From Flavobacterium jejuense (GTDB taxonomy: Bacteria > Bacteroidota > Bacteroidia > Flavobacteriales > Flavobacteriaceae): 64,000 nt of DNA. The notes under the pieces are model-generated. The model was not told where the DNA came from and did no database searches. It saw only the letters and a program-made list of their open reading frames with translations. The stretch lies in NCBI RefSeq assembly GCF_006491595.2, contig NZ_VEVQ02000013.1:1-64000 (forward strand), in the 5' to 3' direction. Shown here piece by piece: positions 6,291-15,655 of the stretch (position 1 is the stretch's first letter; each line of letters starts with the position of its first letter). The translations under genes were made by a program, and so were the position numbers.

Positions 6291-7034
6291 TTAAAAGTTA
6301 ATTCCCACTACTTGCAATCCGAAAAAAGATTGATCCTTTAACGGATAAAAATGGCCATTAACTTCTTGTACAAAACGATACGTTAAAATGCCCATCCACA
6401 TTTCCGAGAATGGCAAAGCAGAATCAAAACCAAAAAGAGTATCATCAAAAGGACAGTTTTTAGCGATTGTTAAAGAAGTACTACTTTTGTGTAGCACAGC
6501 TTTTGAAAAATTAGAATCAAATAAAAGGACACCATAATCAATAATTAAGTGTGTAGAACCTATCGGAAAAGGCAACATAGAAACAGCAAAACCATCCAAA
6601 GAAAAAGCCGAAGTAATAGGATTAAAACTGCCTCTTAAAAATGACAAGTGAAAACCAGTAAATTGAAATTGTAATAATAACTCTTGCCCCATCTGTGTTT
6701 GCAATCCATTCGCAATGCTACGTTTACCACGTTCTGAAATTAAATCACAATCCTTTATTGCCAAGAACAAACGCATCATCTTACCATGCAAATCACCATT
6801 TTTATAATCCCTAAAAAAAGGATGTAAAGCATCTTTAAATTGCTTCTTAAACCGAGAACAATTTGCAAACTCTGAATTATTTTCTCTAACACGCACCATG
6901 TTAGGACTCTTTTTAATTTTAGCTCCCGTAAAGCCACCACCAGCTTTTCGAGCAACCGCTTTCCCTTTTCTAGTATAAAAATTAATACCATCTAGAGTGC
7001 CTACAAGTGTTACTATACCTTTTTGTTTAGCCAT
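6291..7034 (-). CDS. Conserved flavobacterial protein of unknown function
   Basis: 247 residues from the ATG at 7032-7034; the open frame extends 61 codons further upstream but that part is low-complexity and overlaps phased repeats. The start MAKQKGIVTLVGTLDGINFYTRKGKAVARKA-type segment has a very basic, glycine-rich character (VARKAGGGFTGAKIKKSPN) followed by a helical part (RFKKQFKDALHPFFRDYKNGDL) and a beta-rich C-terminal half. I recall similar proteins as repeated genes in flavobacteria but know no function. It has no signal peptide. The basic N-terminus could bind nucleic acid; this is a guess. It separates the recombinase from the core gene ileS. Confidence 0.7.
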   Translation of the reverse strand: MAKQKGIVTLVGTLDGINFYTRKGKAVARKAGGGFTGAKIKKSPNMVRVRENNSEFANCSRFKKQFKDALHPFFRDYKNGDLHGKMMRLFLAIKDCDLISERGKRSIANGLQTQMGQELLLQFQFTGFHLSFLRGSFNPITSAFSLDGFAVSMLPFPIGSTHLIIDYGVLLFDSNFSKAVLHKSSTSLTIAKNCPFDDTLFGFDSALPFSEMWMGILTYRFVQEVNGHFYPLKDQSFFGLQVVGINF

Positions 7035-7044
7035 AATCAATTTA

Positions 7045-7099
7045 TTTATACTGTATTTATAACGTATATATGTCGTCTTTATAACGTCTTTATAAGGAA
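7045..7099 (-). repeat. Five phased 11-bp repeats upstream of the unknown gene
   Basis: Plus-strand units start at 7045, 7056, 7067, 7078 and 7089: TTTATACTGTA, TTTATAACGTA, TATATGTCGTC, TTTATAACGTC, TTTATAAGGAA. The period of exactly 11 puts each unit on the same face of the helix. They begin 11 bases upstream of the ATG at 7034. This suggests either an operator array for a cooperative regulator or a slippage-prone tandem repeat. The remaining part of the gap (7100-7341) is AT-rich; it shows only a weak promoter-like TATTTTCG at 7309-7316 for ileS. Confidence 0.65.
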
Positions 7100-7341
7100 T
7101 AATAAAAATAGTAAAATATAAGTAAATAGATAAGAACAGCTTAATAAAATCAATTTTAGGTGTAATACATAAGCATATTGAAAACGAGATACAATAAAAA
7201 CAACATAAAAAAAGCAATCTTAAATACCACTTTTAAACAAAATAAATGTTACTTATACCACAATCTCTTTTTTTCATCTAAAAAACGGTACAATTATTCG
7301 AAATTTAGTATTTTCGCATCTTCAAATAAGAAAGCGATATA

Positions 7342-10300
7342 ATGAGTACTAAATTTACTGAATATAAAGGACTTGACTTACCCACAGTAGCGTCTGAAGT
7401 ATTGGATTTTTGGAAAAAAGAAAACATCTTCGATAAAAGTGTAACCACACGAGAAGGAAACCAACCCTATGTGTTTTTTGAAGGACCACCTTCAGCAAAC
7501 GGATTGCCTGGTATTCACCACGTAATGGCACGTGCTATTAAAGATATTTTCTGTCGTTATAAAACACAAAAAGGATACCAAGTAAAGCGTAAAGCAGGTT
7601 GGGACACACACGGCCTACCTGTAGAATTAGGTACCGAAAAAGAATTAGGAATCACCAAAGAAGACATTGGAACTAAAATTTCAGTTGCAGAATACAACGA
7701 AGCTTGTAAACGCACAGTTATGCGTTACACAGATGTTTGGAACGACCTAACAGAAAAAATGGGCTATTGGGTAGATATGGAAGATCCATATGTAACGTAC
7801 AAGTCGAAATACATGGAAACCGTTTGGTGGTTGTTAAAGCAAATTTATGATAAGGATTTACTGTACAAAGGCTACACCATCCAGCCCTATTCTCCAAAAG
7901 CAGGAACAGGTTTGTCTTCGCACGAAGTAAACCAACCAGGAAGTTATAGAGATGTTACCGATACTACAGTTGTAGCACAATTCAAAGCAATAAATGAAAG
8001 TTTACCAAGTTTTTTACAAGACCTAGGAGACATTCATATCTTAGCTTGGACTACAACTCCTTGGACTTTACCATCAAATACCGCTTTAACCGTTGGTCCA
8101 AAAATCGATTATGTTTTGGTTGAAACGTTTAACCAATATACCTTTCGACCAGTAAAAGTTATTCTAGCTAAAAACTTAGTAGGAAAACAATTCGGAAAAA
8201 CATTCTTCGAATCTGCTGAAGCATCAGATTTTGAAAACTTTAAAGAAGGTGACAAGAAAATACCTTTTCAAGTTTTAAAAGAGTTCAAAGGAGCTGATTT
8301 AGTAGGAATGCGTTACGAACAGTTAATGCCATTGGCTTTGCCAAATGATAATCCTGAAAATGCTTTTAGAGTAATTTCAGGAGATTTTGTAACTACAGAA
8401 GATGGAACAGGAATTGTACACACAGCACCTACTTTTGGAGCTGATGATGCTAAAGTAGCTAAAGAAGCAAAACCAGAAGTGCCTCCAATGTTAGTGAAAG
8501 ATGCCAATGATAATTTAGTACCTTTAGTCGATTTACAAGGGAAGTTCATTCAAGGTCTTGGCGAGTATTCTGGAAAATACGTAAAGAACGAATATTACAA
8601 CGATGGGGAAGCTCCAGAACGTTCAGCAGATGTAGAAATCGCTATTCAGTTAAAAGAAGAAAACAAAGCCTTTAAGGTTGAAAAATACGTGCACAGTTAC
8701 CCACATTGTTGGAGAACCGATAAACCAATTCTATATTATCCATTAGATTCTTGGTTTATAAAAGTAACAGAGGTGAAAGAACGCATGTTCGACTTAAACG
8801 AAACCATCAACTGGAAGCCAAAAGCAACTGGAGAAGGTCGTTTTGGAAATTGGTTAAAAAATGCCAATGATTGGAACTTATCGCGTTCAAGGTATTGGGG
8901 AATTCCATTGCCAATTTGGAGAAACGAAGAAGGTACAGAAGAAATTTTAGTAGGTTCAGTAGAAGAATTATACAATGAAATAGAAAAATCAATCGCTGCT
9001 GGTTTCCAAAAAGAAAATCCATTCAAAGGGTTTCAAATAGGAAATATGAGTGAAGAAAACTACGATTTAGTCGATTTACATAAAAATGTAGTGGATGAAA
9101 TTATATTAGTTTCTGCTTCGGGTAAACCAATGAAACGCGAAAGTGACTTAATTGACGTATGGTTCGACTCAGGATCTATGCCGTATGCACAATGGCATTA
9201 TCCTTTTGAAAACAAAGAAAAAATAGACGAAAATCAAGATTTTCCAGCCGATTTTATCGCAGAAGGAGTAGATCAAACCCGTGGATGGTTTTATACCTTA
9301 CATGCGATTGGAACATTAGTATTCGATAAAATTGCGTATAAAAATGTAGTTTCAAATGGTTTAGTGCTTGACAAAAACGGACAGAAAATGTCGAAACGTT
9401 TAGGAAATGCAGTAGATCCATTTACTACTTTAGCAGATTATGGTCCAGATGCAACGCGTTGGTATATGATTTCCAATGCCAATCCTTGGGATAACCTTAA
9501 GTTTGATATTGAAGGAGTAGCCGAGGTAAGACGTAAATTCTTTGGAACACTATACAATACGTATTCTTTCTTTGCGTTATATGCTAACATTGATGGTTTT
9601 ACATATGCAGAAGATGAAATCCCTTTAAATGAAAGACCAGAAATCGATCGTTGGGTTTTATCAGAATTACATACTTTAATAAAAGTGGTGGATGAAGCCT
9701 ATGCGGATTATGAACCAACAAAAGCATCAAGAGCAATATCTGACTTTGTTCAGGAGAATTTAAGTAACTGGTACGTACGTTTGTGTAGAAGAAGATTCTG
9801 GAAAGGTGAATATGGAACAGATAAAATAGCAGCTTATCAAACTTTATATACTTGTTTGGAAACGGTTGCAAAACTAGCAGCACCAGTAGCTCCATTCTTT
9901 ATGGATAGGTTGTATAAAGATTTAAATTTAGCTACAAATAAAGAAAATTTTGAAAGTGTTCATTTAGCTGAATTTCCAAAAACGGTTGAAAACTTTGTTG
10001 ATAAATCACTAGAGAGTAGGATGTTGAAAGCACAAACAGTTTCTTCACTAGTGTTGTCATTACGAAAAAAAGAATCAATAAAAGTACGTCAACCATTGCA
10101 AAAGATAATGATTCCAGTGCTTGACAAAGCTTTTAAGTCAGAAATCGAAGCAGTTTCAGACCTGATTAAAGCAGAAGTAAATGTAAAAGAAATAGAGTTG
10201 TTGGATGATGCTTCAGGAGTATTGGTTAAACAAATAAAGCCTAATTTTAAAGCACTTGGGCCGCGTTTTGGAAAAGATATGGGTTTGATTTCCAAAGAGA

Positions 10301-10743
10301 TACAATCTATGTCTGCTGATCAAATTAATATTTTGGACAAAGTGGGTGAAATAATGCTTGAAATATCAGGAAAAAGTATTACTTTAACATCCGAAGATGT
10401 TGAGATTTCATCGCAAGATATTCCAGGTTGGTTAGTGGCTAATTCAAATGGGATTACAGTTGCGCTAGATATTGTTATAGATGAAAAATTGCGTAATGAA
10501 GGAGTAGCTAGGGAGTTAGTAAATAGAATTCAAAATATTAGAAAAGATTCTGGATTTGAAGTTACAGATAAAATAAAAGTGCATATTCAAAATAATGCTA
10601 CCATTGAGCAATCAGTTTTAGAGAATGAACACTATATTAAATCAGAAACTTTAACAGATGAATTAATTTTTGTACCAAAAATAGAAAACGGTATAGAAAT
10701 TGAGTTTGATGAAGTAAAAACAGTTGTGTTAATATCGAAATAG
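7342..10743 (+). CDS. ileS: Isoleucyl-tRNA synthetase, IleRS2-type with GIHH motif
   Basis: 1133 residues, class I synthetase charging tRNA-Ile, with cytoplasmic location. Catalytic segments: PPSANGLPGIHH (about 49-60) at the HIGH position, WDTHGLPVE, the inserted editing domain with TTPWTLPSNTAL and GTGIVHTAPTFGADD, and KMSKR at 682-686. A long C-terminal domain ends the protein. Size and sequence fit the eukaryote-like IleRS2 group that is poorly inhibited by mupirocin. The signature reads G57-I-H59-H60 where the usual order is H-x-G-H. It is followed by a DksA-like gene and lspA on the same strand, a usual flavobacterial order. Confidence 0.95.
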   Translation: MSTKFTEYKGLDLPTVASEVLDFWKKENIFDKSVTTREGNQPYVFFEGPPSANGLPGIHHVMARAIKDIFCRYKTQKGYQVKRKAGWDTHGLPVELGTEKELGITKEDIGTKISVAEYNEACKRTVMRYTDVWNDLTEKMGYWVDMEDPYVTYKSKYMETVWWLLKQIYDKDLLYKGYTIQPYSPKAGTGLSSHEVNQPGSYRDVTDTTVVAQFKAINESLPSFLQDLGDIHILAWTTTPWTLPSNTALTVGPKIDYVLVETFNQYTFRPVKVILAKNLVGKQFGKTFFESAEASDFENFKEGDKKIPFQVLKEFKGADLVGMRYEQLMPLALPNDNPENAFRVISGDFVTTEDGTGIVHTAPTFGADDAKVAKEAKPEVPPMLVKDANDNLVPLVDLQGKFIQGLGEYSGKYVKNEYYNDGEAPERSADVEIAIQLKEENKAFKVEKYVHSYPHCWRTDKPILYYPLDSWFIKVTEVKERMFDLNETINWKPKATGEGRFGNWLKNANDWNLSRSRYWGIPLPIWRNEEGTEEILVGSVEELYNEIEKSIAAGFQKENPFKGFQIGNMSEENYDLVDLHKNVVDEIILVSASGKPMKRESDLIDVWFDSGSMPYAQWHYPFENKEKIDENQDFPADFIAEGVDQTRGWFYTLHAIGTLVFDKIAYKNVVSNGLVLDKNGQKMSKRLGNAVDPFTTLADYGPDATRWYMISNANPWDNLKFDIEGVAEVRRKFFGTLYNTYSFFALYANIDGFTYAEDEIPLNERPEIDRWVLSELHTLIKVVDEAYADYEPTKASRAISDFVQENLSNWYVRLCRRRFWKGEYGTDKIAAYQTLYTCLETVAKLAAPVAPFFMDRLYKDLNLATNKENFESVHLAEFPKTVENFVDKSLESRMLKAQTVSSLVLSLRKKESIKVRQPLQKIMIPVLDKAFKSEIEAVSDLIKAEVNVKEIELLDDASGVLVKQIKPNFKALGPRFGKDMGLISKEIQSMSADQINILDKVGEIMLEISGKSITLTSEDVEISSQDIPGWLVANSNGITVALDIVIDEKLRNEGVARELVNRIQNIRKDSGFEVTDKIKVHIQNNATIEQSVLENEHYIKSETLTDELIFVPKIENGIEIEFDEVKTVVLISK

Positions 10744-10801
10744 GGTTTTTGAAAAATTCTTTCTAGATAGGAACCATTAGTAATAACCTTAATACATAGA
10801 A

Positions 10802-11185
10802 ATGATGGTTGATGATAAATTAAGATATTCAGACGCAGATTTAGCTGAGTTTAAAGAGATTTTATTAAAAAAAATTGAGAAAGCACAAGCAGATTTAGAT
10901 TTAATTAGAAGTGCTTATATGAATGATTTGAATAATGGAACAGATGATACTTCTCCAACATTCAAAGCATTTGAGGAAGGTAGTGAAACCATGTCAAAAG
11001 AAGCGAATTCTCAACTAGCTACTCGTCAAGAGAAGTTTATTAGAGATTTAAAAAACGCCCTTTTCCGAGTTGAAAATAAAACGTATGGTATTTGCAAAGT
11101 GACGGGTAAATTAATTGGTAAAGAGCGCTTAAAAGTGGTTCCGCATGCTACGATGAGTATAGAAGCAAAAAACTTGCAACGTTAA
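10802..11185 (+). CDS. DksA/TraR-family RNA polymerase-binding protein
   Basis: 127 residues. A long N-terminal helical hairpin (residues 10-85, LAEFKEILLKKIEKAQADLDLI then ATRQEKFIRDLKNALFRVE) is followed by the globular end YGICKVTGKLIGKERLKVVPHAT. DksA enters the secondary channel of RNA polymerase and tunes rRNA and stress promoters with ppGpp. Only one cysteine remains of the four that bind zinc in DksA; this loss is usual in Bacteroidota members. The start could be the first or second of two adjacent ATGs. It lies 58 bases after ileS and is followed by a terminator at 11206. Confidence 0.85.
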   Translation: MMVDDKLRYSDADLAEFKEILLKKIEKAQADLDLIRSAYMNDLNNGTDDTSPTFKAFEEGSETMSKEANSQLATRQEKFIRDLKNALFRVENKTYGICKVTGKLIGKERLKVVPHATMSIEAKNLQR

Positions 11186-11205
11186 TCTTATTATAAAATT
11201 ATATT

Positions 11206-11232
11206 AACGCTCCTATAGGGGCGTTTTTTTTT
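11206..11232 (+). terminator. Intrinsic terminator after the dksA-like gene
   Basis: AACGCTCCT-AT-AGGGGCGTT with one G-T pair, then eight or more T residues. Confidence 0.8.
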
Positions 11233-11267
11233 ATTAAAATCCTTATTTTTGTTCAAATTTTAACAGA

Positions 11268-11861
11268 ATGTCATTAAAGAAAGCTTATTTCATAGTAATC
11301 CTTATTCTACTTATAGATCAAATCTCTAAGATTTATATAAAAACACATTTTTTTATTAATGAAGAAATAAAAGTTTTTGAATGGTTTCGTATTCATTTTA
11401 TTGAAAACGAAGGAATGGCCTGGGGTGCAGTAATTCCAGGTGAACATGGAAAATTAGCACTTACCCTTTTTAGATTGTTAGTTGTACCTGGTATTGCTTG
11501 GTGGCTTTGGGATTCAGTTAAAAAGAATCAGTCTAATTATTTAATTACGGCAATATCTTTAATATTAGCTGGTGCTATTGGTAATATTATTGATTCTGTC
11601 TTTTATGGAGTAGTATTTAATGATAGCTATCATCAGGTAGCAACAGCATTTGCAGATCAACCTTATGGGACTTGGTTTCATGGAGAAGTAGTAGATATGC
11701 TTTATTTTCCTTTTTGGGAAGGAAATCTACCAGAATGGTTGCCATTCTTTGGAGGAAAGCACTTCTCTTTCTTTAATGCTATTTTTAATATTGCAGATAT
11801 GGCAATTTCAACAGGAGTAGGAATATTAATTGTTTTTAATAAGAGAGCTTTTGCAAAGTAA
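11268..11861 (+). CDS. lspA: Lipoprotein signal peptidase (signal peptidase II)
   Basis: 197 residues with four membrane segments (about 5-20, 65-80, 98-115, 165-190). It cleaves signal peptides of diacylglyceryl-modified prolipoproteins in the inner membrane. Conserved parts are IENEGMAWGA (substrate-side loop), GAIGNIIDSV with the first catalytic aspartate, VVDMLYFPFW, and FFNAIFNIADMAIS with the second catalytic aspartate. Bacteroidota LspA carries an extra periplasmic loop, seen here as residues 118-150. A TATTTTTG element at 11244-11251 could serve as its own promoter after the terminator. Confidence 0.93.
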   Translation: MSLKKAYFIVILILLIDQISKIYIKTHFFINEEIKVFEWFRIHFIENEGMAWGAVIPGEHGKLALTLFRLLVVPGIAWWLWDSVKKNQSNYLITAISLILAGAIGNIIDSVFYGVVFNDSYHQVATAFADQPYGTWFHGEVVDMLYFPFWEGNLPEWLPFFGGKHFSFFNAIFNIADMAISTGVGILIVFNKRAFAK

Positions 11862-11889
11862 ATTAGTTTTGGTGTTTATTATATATAAT

Positions 11890-11926
11890 AAAAAAAGCGC
11901 TTTGTTTAAACAAAGCGCTTTTTTTT
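11890..11926. terminator. Bidirectional terminator between lspA and sdhB
   Basis: AAAAAGCGCTTTG-TTTAAA-CAAAGCGCTTTTT, a perfect palindrome with A and T tracts on both sides, serves both convergent genes. Confidence 0.9.
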
Positions 11927-11937
11927 AGATTATATTT

Positions 11938-12696
11938 TTAAAGACTAGCTTTTAAAAATTCTCTATTCATTCTAGCAATGTTTTCTAAAGAAATCCCTTT
12001 AGGGCATTCTACTTCACATGCTCCTGTATTAGTACAATTACCAAAACCTTCTTCGTCCATTTGTCTCACCATGTTTTGAACACGTGTAGCGGCTTCCACT
12101 TTACCTTGAGGTAACAAAGCATATTGAGAAACTTTTGCTCCTACAAATAACATAGCCGAGCCATTTTTACAACTTGCAACACAAGCTCCACAACCAATAC
12201 AGGCAGCAGCCATAAAAGATTTGTCAGCATCATCTTTAGGAACTGGTATAGAATTAGCGTCTATAGTGTTTCCAGAGGTGTTTACAGATACAAATCCTCC
12301 AGCTTGTTGAATTCTATCAAAAGAACTCCTGTCAACCACTAAATCTTTTACTACCGGGAAAGCTTTACTTCTAAACGGCTCAATATATATGGTGTCACCA
12401 TCTTTGAACTTTCTCATGTGTAATTGACAAGTAGTTGTTCCTGTTTCAGGACCGTGCGCTCTACCGTTAATGTAAAGTGAACACATTCCACAAATACCCT
12501 CACGACAATCGTGATCGAATGCAACAGGTTCTTGTTTGCTATTTATTAATTGTTCATTTAATTGGTCTAACATCTCCAAGAATGAACTCGCTGTAGATAC
12601 ATTATCTAATTTGTAATCTACTATACCACCTTTTTCCTTGGCATTTTTTTGACGCCAAATTTTAAGATTTATATTTATATTTTTAGCTGTACTCAT
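11938..12696 (-). CDS. sdhB: Succinate dehydrogenase / fumarate reductase iron-sulfur subunit
   Basis: 252 residues. It passes electrons from the flavoprotein to the membrane heme subunit in the TCA cycle and respiratory chain. The N-terminal ferredoxin domain has CREGICGMC with a later C in TTTCQL for the [2Fe-2S] centre. The C-terminal domain has CIGCGACVASC and CTNTGACEVECPKG for the [4Fe-4S] and [3Fe-4S] centres. It is the last gene of sdhCAB, seven bases after sdhA. As in other B-type complexes the order is C-A-B with a single membrane subunit. Confidence 0.96.
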   Translation of the reverse strand: MSTAKNININLKIWRQKNAKEKGGIVDYKLDNVSTASSFLEMLDQLNEQLINSKQEPVAFDHDCREGICGMCSLYINGRAHGPETGTTTCQLHMRKFKDGDTIYIEPFRSKAFPVVKDLVVDRSSFDRIQQAGGFVSVNTSGNTIDANSIPVPKDDADKSFMAAACIGCGACVASCKNGSAMLFVGAKVSQYALLPQGKVEAATRVQNMVRQMDEEGFGNCTNTGACEVECPKGISLENIARMNREFLKASL

Positions 12697-12702
12697 AATT
12701 TT

Positions 12703-14712
12703 CTATTTATAATTTCTAGCGGCAATTTTAATGAACTCGTATTTCAAATCTTCTTTGTGTAATTCTGCTTTTGTAGTATCTTGTCCTTTGTATTCCCAAG
12801 CACTTACAAAAGAGAAATTCTCATCATCGCGAAGTGTTTCTCCTTCTGCATCTTGATACTCTTCTCTAAAGTGACCACCACAGGATTCATTTCTTTGTAA
12901 TGCATCCATTGCCATTAATTGACCTAATTCTAAGAAATCGGCTACACGAAGTGCTTTTTCTAATTCAGGATTTAATTCTTCAGCACTTCCAGGTACAAAT
13001 ACGTCTTTGTAAAATTCATCACGTATTTGACCAATCTCTTCAATGGCTTCTTTTAATCCTTTTTCATTTCTAGCCATTCCTACTTTATTCCACATCACTA
13101 AACCTAAACGTTTATGGAAATAATCTACTGATTTAGTCCCATTGTTGTTTAAAAATTTGTCTATAGAATCTTTTACATTTTTTTCAGCTTCAGCAAATTC
13201 AGGAGCATCTGTAGAAATTTTGCCTGTTCTAATTTCATCTGCTAAATAGTTTGAAACAGTATATGGTAAAACAAAATAACCATCAGCTAAACCTTGCATT
13301 AAAGCAGAAGCTCCAAGTCTATTAGCTCCATGATCAGAGAAGTTTGCTTCACCCGCAACAAAACAACCTGGAATAGAGGATTGTAAGTTGTAATCAACCC
13401 AAACACCACCCATTGTATAGTGAACTGCAGGGTATATTTTCATTGGAGTTTCATATGGATTTTCATCTGTAATTTTCTCATACATTTCGAATAAATTACC
13501 ATACTTTTCTTCAATCCATTCTTTTCCTAATTTGATAATTTCTTCTTCAGAGGGATTGTGATTTCCATGGGCATAAGCTACTTCTTTTCCTTTGCTTTTA
13601 ATTTCAGAAGAAAAGTCCAAGTAAACTCCTTCATTAGTATCATTAGCTTCAATTCCATAACCTTCATCACAACGTTCTTTTGCAGCACGAGAAGCAACAT
13701 CACGAGGTACTAAATTACCAAATGCAGGATATCTTCTTTCTAAATAATAATCTCTATCTTCTTCCGCTATTTGTGTGGGTTTTAATTTTCCAGCACGAAT
13801 AGCTTCAGCATCTTCTTTTTTCTTTGGTACCCATATGCGACCAGAATTACGTAATGATTCAGACATTAACGTTAATTTTGATTGATTGGTTCCATGAACA
13901 GGGATACAAGTTGGGTGAATTTGAACATAACAAGGATTTGAAAATGCAGCACCTCTTTTATGAACTTTCCAGCCAGCGCTTACATTACTTCCCATTGCGT
14001 TTGTAGATAAGAAATAAACATTTCCATAACCACCCGAAGCAATTACTACCGCATGAGCTGAATGTCTTTCTATTTCGCCTGTAATTAAGTTGCGAGCAAT
14101 TATTCCGCGTGCTTTTCCGTCTATTTTAACTAAATCTAGCATTTCGTGACGGTTGAACATTTTAACACGTCCTAAACCAATTTGTCTCGATAATGATGAA
14201 TAAGCACCCAGTAAAAGTTGTTGACCAGTTTGTCCAGCAGCATAAAAAGTACGTTGTACTTGAACACCACCAAAGGAACGGTTGTCTAGCATACCTCCAT
14301 ATTCACGTGCAAAAGGAACTCCTTGTGCAACACATTGGTCAATGATATTTCCAGATACTTCTGCTAAACGATGCACATTTGCTTCACGAGCACGGTAGTC
14401 ACCACCTTTTATAGTATCATAAAATAAACGGTAAATACTATCACCGTCATTTTGATAATTTTTAGCAGCATTGATACCTCCTTGAGCAGCAATTGAATGG
14501 GCTCTACGTGGAGAATCTTGAAAACAAAAAGCTTTTACATTATATCCCATTTCTCCAAGGGAAGCAGCAGCCGAAGCACCTGCTAAACCAGTTCCAACAA
14601 CAATAATATCTAATTTTGGTCTATTATTAGGGGCAACTAATTTTAAATGATCTTTATAATCAGTCCATTTTTTATTTAATGGTCCTTCTGGTATTTTAGA
14701 ATCTAACTTCAT
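12703..14712 (-). CDS. sdhA: Succinate dehydrogenase / fumarate reductase flavoprotein subunit
   Basis: 669 residues. It oxidises succinate to fumarate with covalently bound FAD. The FAD-binding VVGTGLAGASAAASLGEMG (about 37-55) and the RAHSIAAQGGINAA segment with the FAD-linking histidine (about 69-82) are present. The active-site arginine region HPTCIP and the capping-domain HYTMGGVWVDY follow, as does SDHGANRLGASALMQGLADG for FAD. Encoded between sdhC and sdhB with 17- and 6-base gaps, so one operon. Confidence 0.96.
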   Translation of the reverse strand: MKLDSKIPEGPLNKKWTDYKDHLKLVAPNNRPKLDIIVVGTGLAGASAAASLGEMGYNVKAFCFQDSPRRAHSIAAQGGINAAKNYQNDGDSIYRLFYDTIKGGDYRAREANVHRLAEVSGNIIDQCVAQGVPFAREYGGMLDNRSFGGVQVQRTFYAAGQTGQQLLLGAYSSLSRQIGLGRVKMFNRHEMLDLVKIDGKARGIIARNLITGEIERHSAHAVVIASGGYGNVYFLSTNAMGSNVSAGWKVHKRGAAFSNPCYVQIHPTCIPVHGTNQSKLTLMSESLRNSGRIWVPKKKEDAEAIRAGKLKPTQIAEEDRDYYLERRYPAFGNLVPRDVASRAAKERCDEGYGIEANDTNEGVYLDFSSEIKSKGKEVAYAHGNHNPSEEEIIKLGKEWIEEKYGNLFEMYEKITDENPYETPMKIYPAVHYTMGGVWVDYNLQSSIPGCFVAGEANFSDHGANRLGASALMQGLADGYFVLPYTVSNYLADEIRTGKISTDAPEFAEAEKNVKDSIDKFLNNNGTKSVDYFHKRLGLVMWNKVGMARNEKGLKEAIEEIGQIRDEFYKDVFVPGSAEELNPELEKALRVADFLELGQLMAMDALQRNESCGGHFREEYQDAEGETLRDDENFSFVSAWEYKGQDTTKAELHKEDLKYEFIKIAARNYK

Positions 14713-14729
14713 ATTATATCTGATGTTGA

Positions 14730-15620
14730 TTATTTAGTAAAATGAATGTATAATGGGATAATCGCAAATAATAAGGGTACAACTACCGAAAATGCTTTCC
14801 CAAAAAATTTGATGGCTGGTGTGTATTTCGGGCCATTCAATCCTAAAGATTGAAATGCACTTGAAAATCCATGCCATAAGTGAAATCCTAGAGCGAACAT
14901 GGCTAAAACATATCCAATAGTGAAAATTAAACCATATTTTGCGTCTCTAAAAAAGTCAATTGTAAGTTTGTATAAATCTTTATATCCTTGAAATATTACT
15001 TCACCATCTTTTTTGTTTACAATCTTTGTAACATCTTGAATTTCTAAATCGTATTGACCTTGTGTTTGAGTTTTTATGTTTTCGAAAAATTCTTTAGATA
15101 ATTTTCCTGATTCATCTAATTGGAAAAAAGGCATTTGAGAATCTTTAATTCCAACTAATTGAATTTGTTTTTTACCCGTTTGTGCTAGAGTTTCTTTTTG
15201 AGCTAAAGGCATATTTTTATCATAATGCATTTTTGCCCAAAAATTAACCATGTGTGTGACAATAAATATCAAAACAATAGTTCCTAAAACAGCCATGTTT
15301 CTTGAAGAGAAACTGCTATTAGCAGAAGGATTTGTCTTTGCATATCCTATTGGTCTTGCTTTTGCATTTTGATATGTTAGTAAAAAACCATCAATAGCAT
15401 GGAAAAGAATTGAAATGTACGTTAAGTAAGAAAGAATTTTTACTGCAGGGTTAGTGGTCATAAATAATGCATATTGATTAAAATTCAATGCATTATTTGG
15501 GACTAAGAGCTGAAGATTTCCAGCTAAGTGACCAGCTAAAAACAAGCATAAAAATAAACCCGTAAGAGCCATCCAGTATTTCTTAGCAATAGATGACTTT
15601 AAAAGTGCTGATTTTGCCAT
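14730..15620 (-). CDS. sdhC: Succinate dehydrogenase cytochrome b subunit with enlarged loop
   Basis: 296 residues with five predicted membrane helices (about 15-36, 61-83, 108-128, 228-250, 272-293) and histidines H31, H74, H123, H247 and H250 that can serve the two b hemes. It anchors SdhAB and passes electrons to menaquinone. A soluble stretch of about 100 residues (130-227, KNMPLAQKET to YKDLYKL) sits between helices 3 and 4; I expect a much shorter loop in B-type SdhC. A strong promoter precedes the gene at 15656-15686. Confidence 0.92.
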   Translation of the reverse strand: MAKSALLKSSIAKKYWMALTGLFLCLFLAGHLAGNLQLLVPNNALNFNQYALFMTTNPAVKILSYLTYISILFHAIDGFLLTYQNAKARPIGYAKTNPSANSSFSSRNMAVLGTIVLIFIVTHMVNFWAKMHYDKNMPLAQKETLAQTGKKQIQLVGIKDSQMPFFQLDESGKLSKEFFENIKTQTQGQYDLEIQDVTKIVNKKDGEVIFQGYKDLYKLTIDFFRDAKYGLIFTIGYVLAMFALGFHLWHGFSSAFQSLGLNGPKYTPAIKFFGKAFSVVVPLLFAIIPLYIHFTK

Positions 15621-15655
15621 AATTTTATTTGATTGTACTAGTTTTAAAAATCAAA

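Noticed and set aside
7035..7217. Longer start for the unknown protein at 6291-7034, adding 61 residues
   Set aside because: The extra codons are translated 11-bp repeats and AT-rich leader with no likeness to the rest; the ATG at 7034 gives a normal basic N-terminus.
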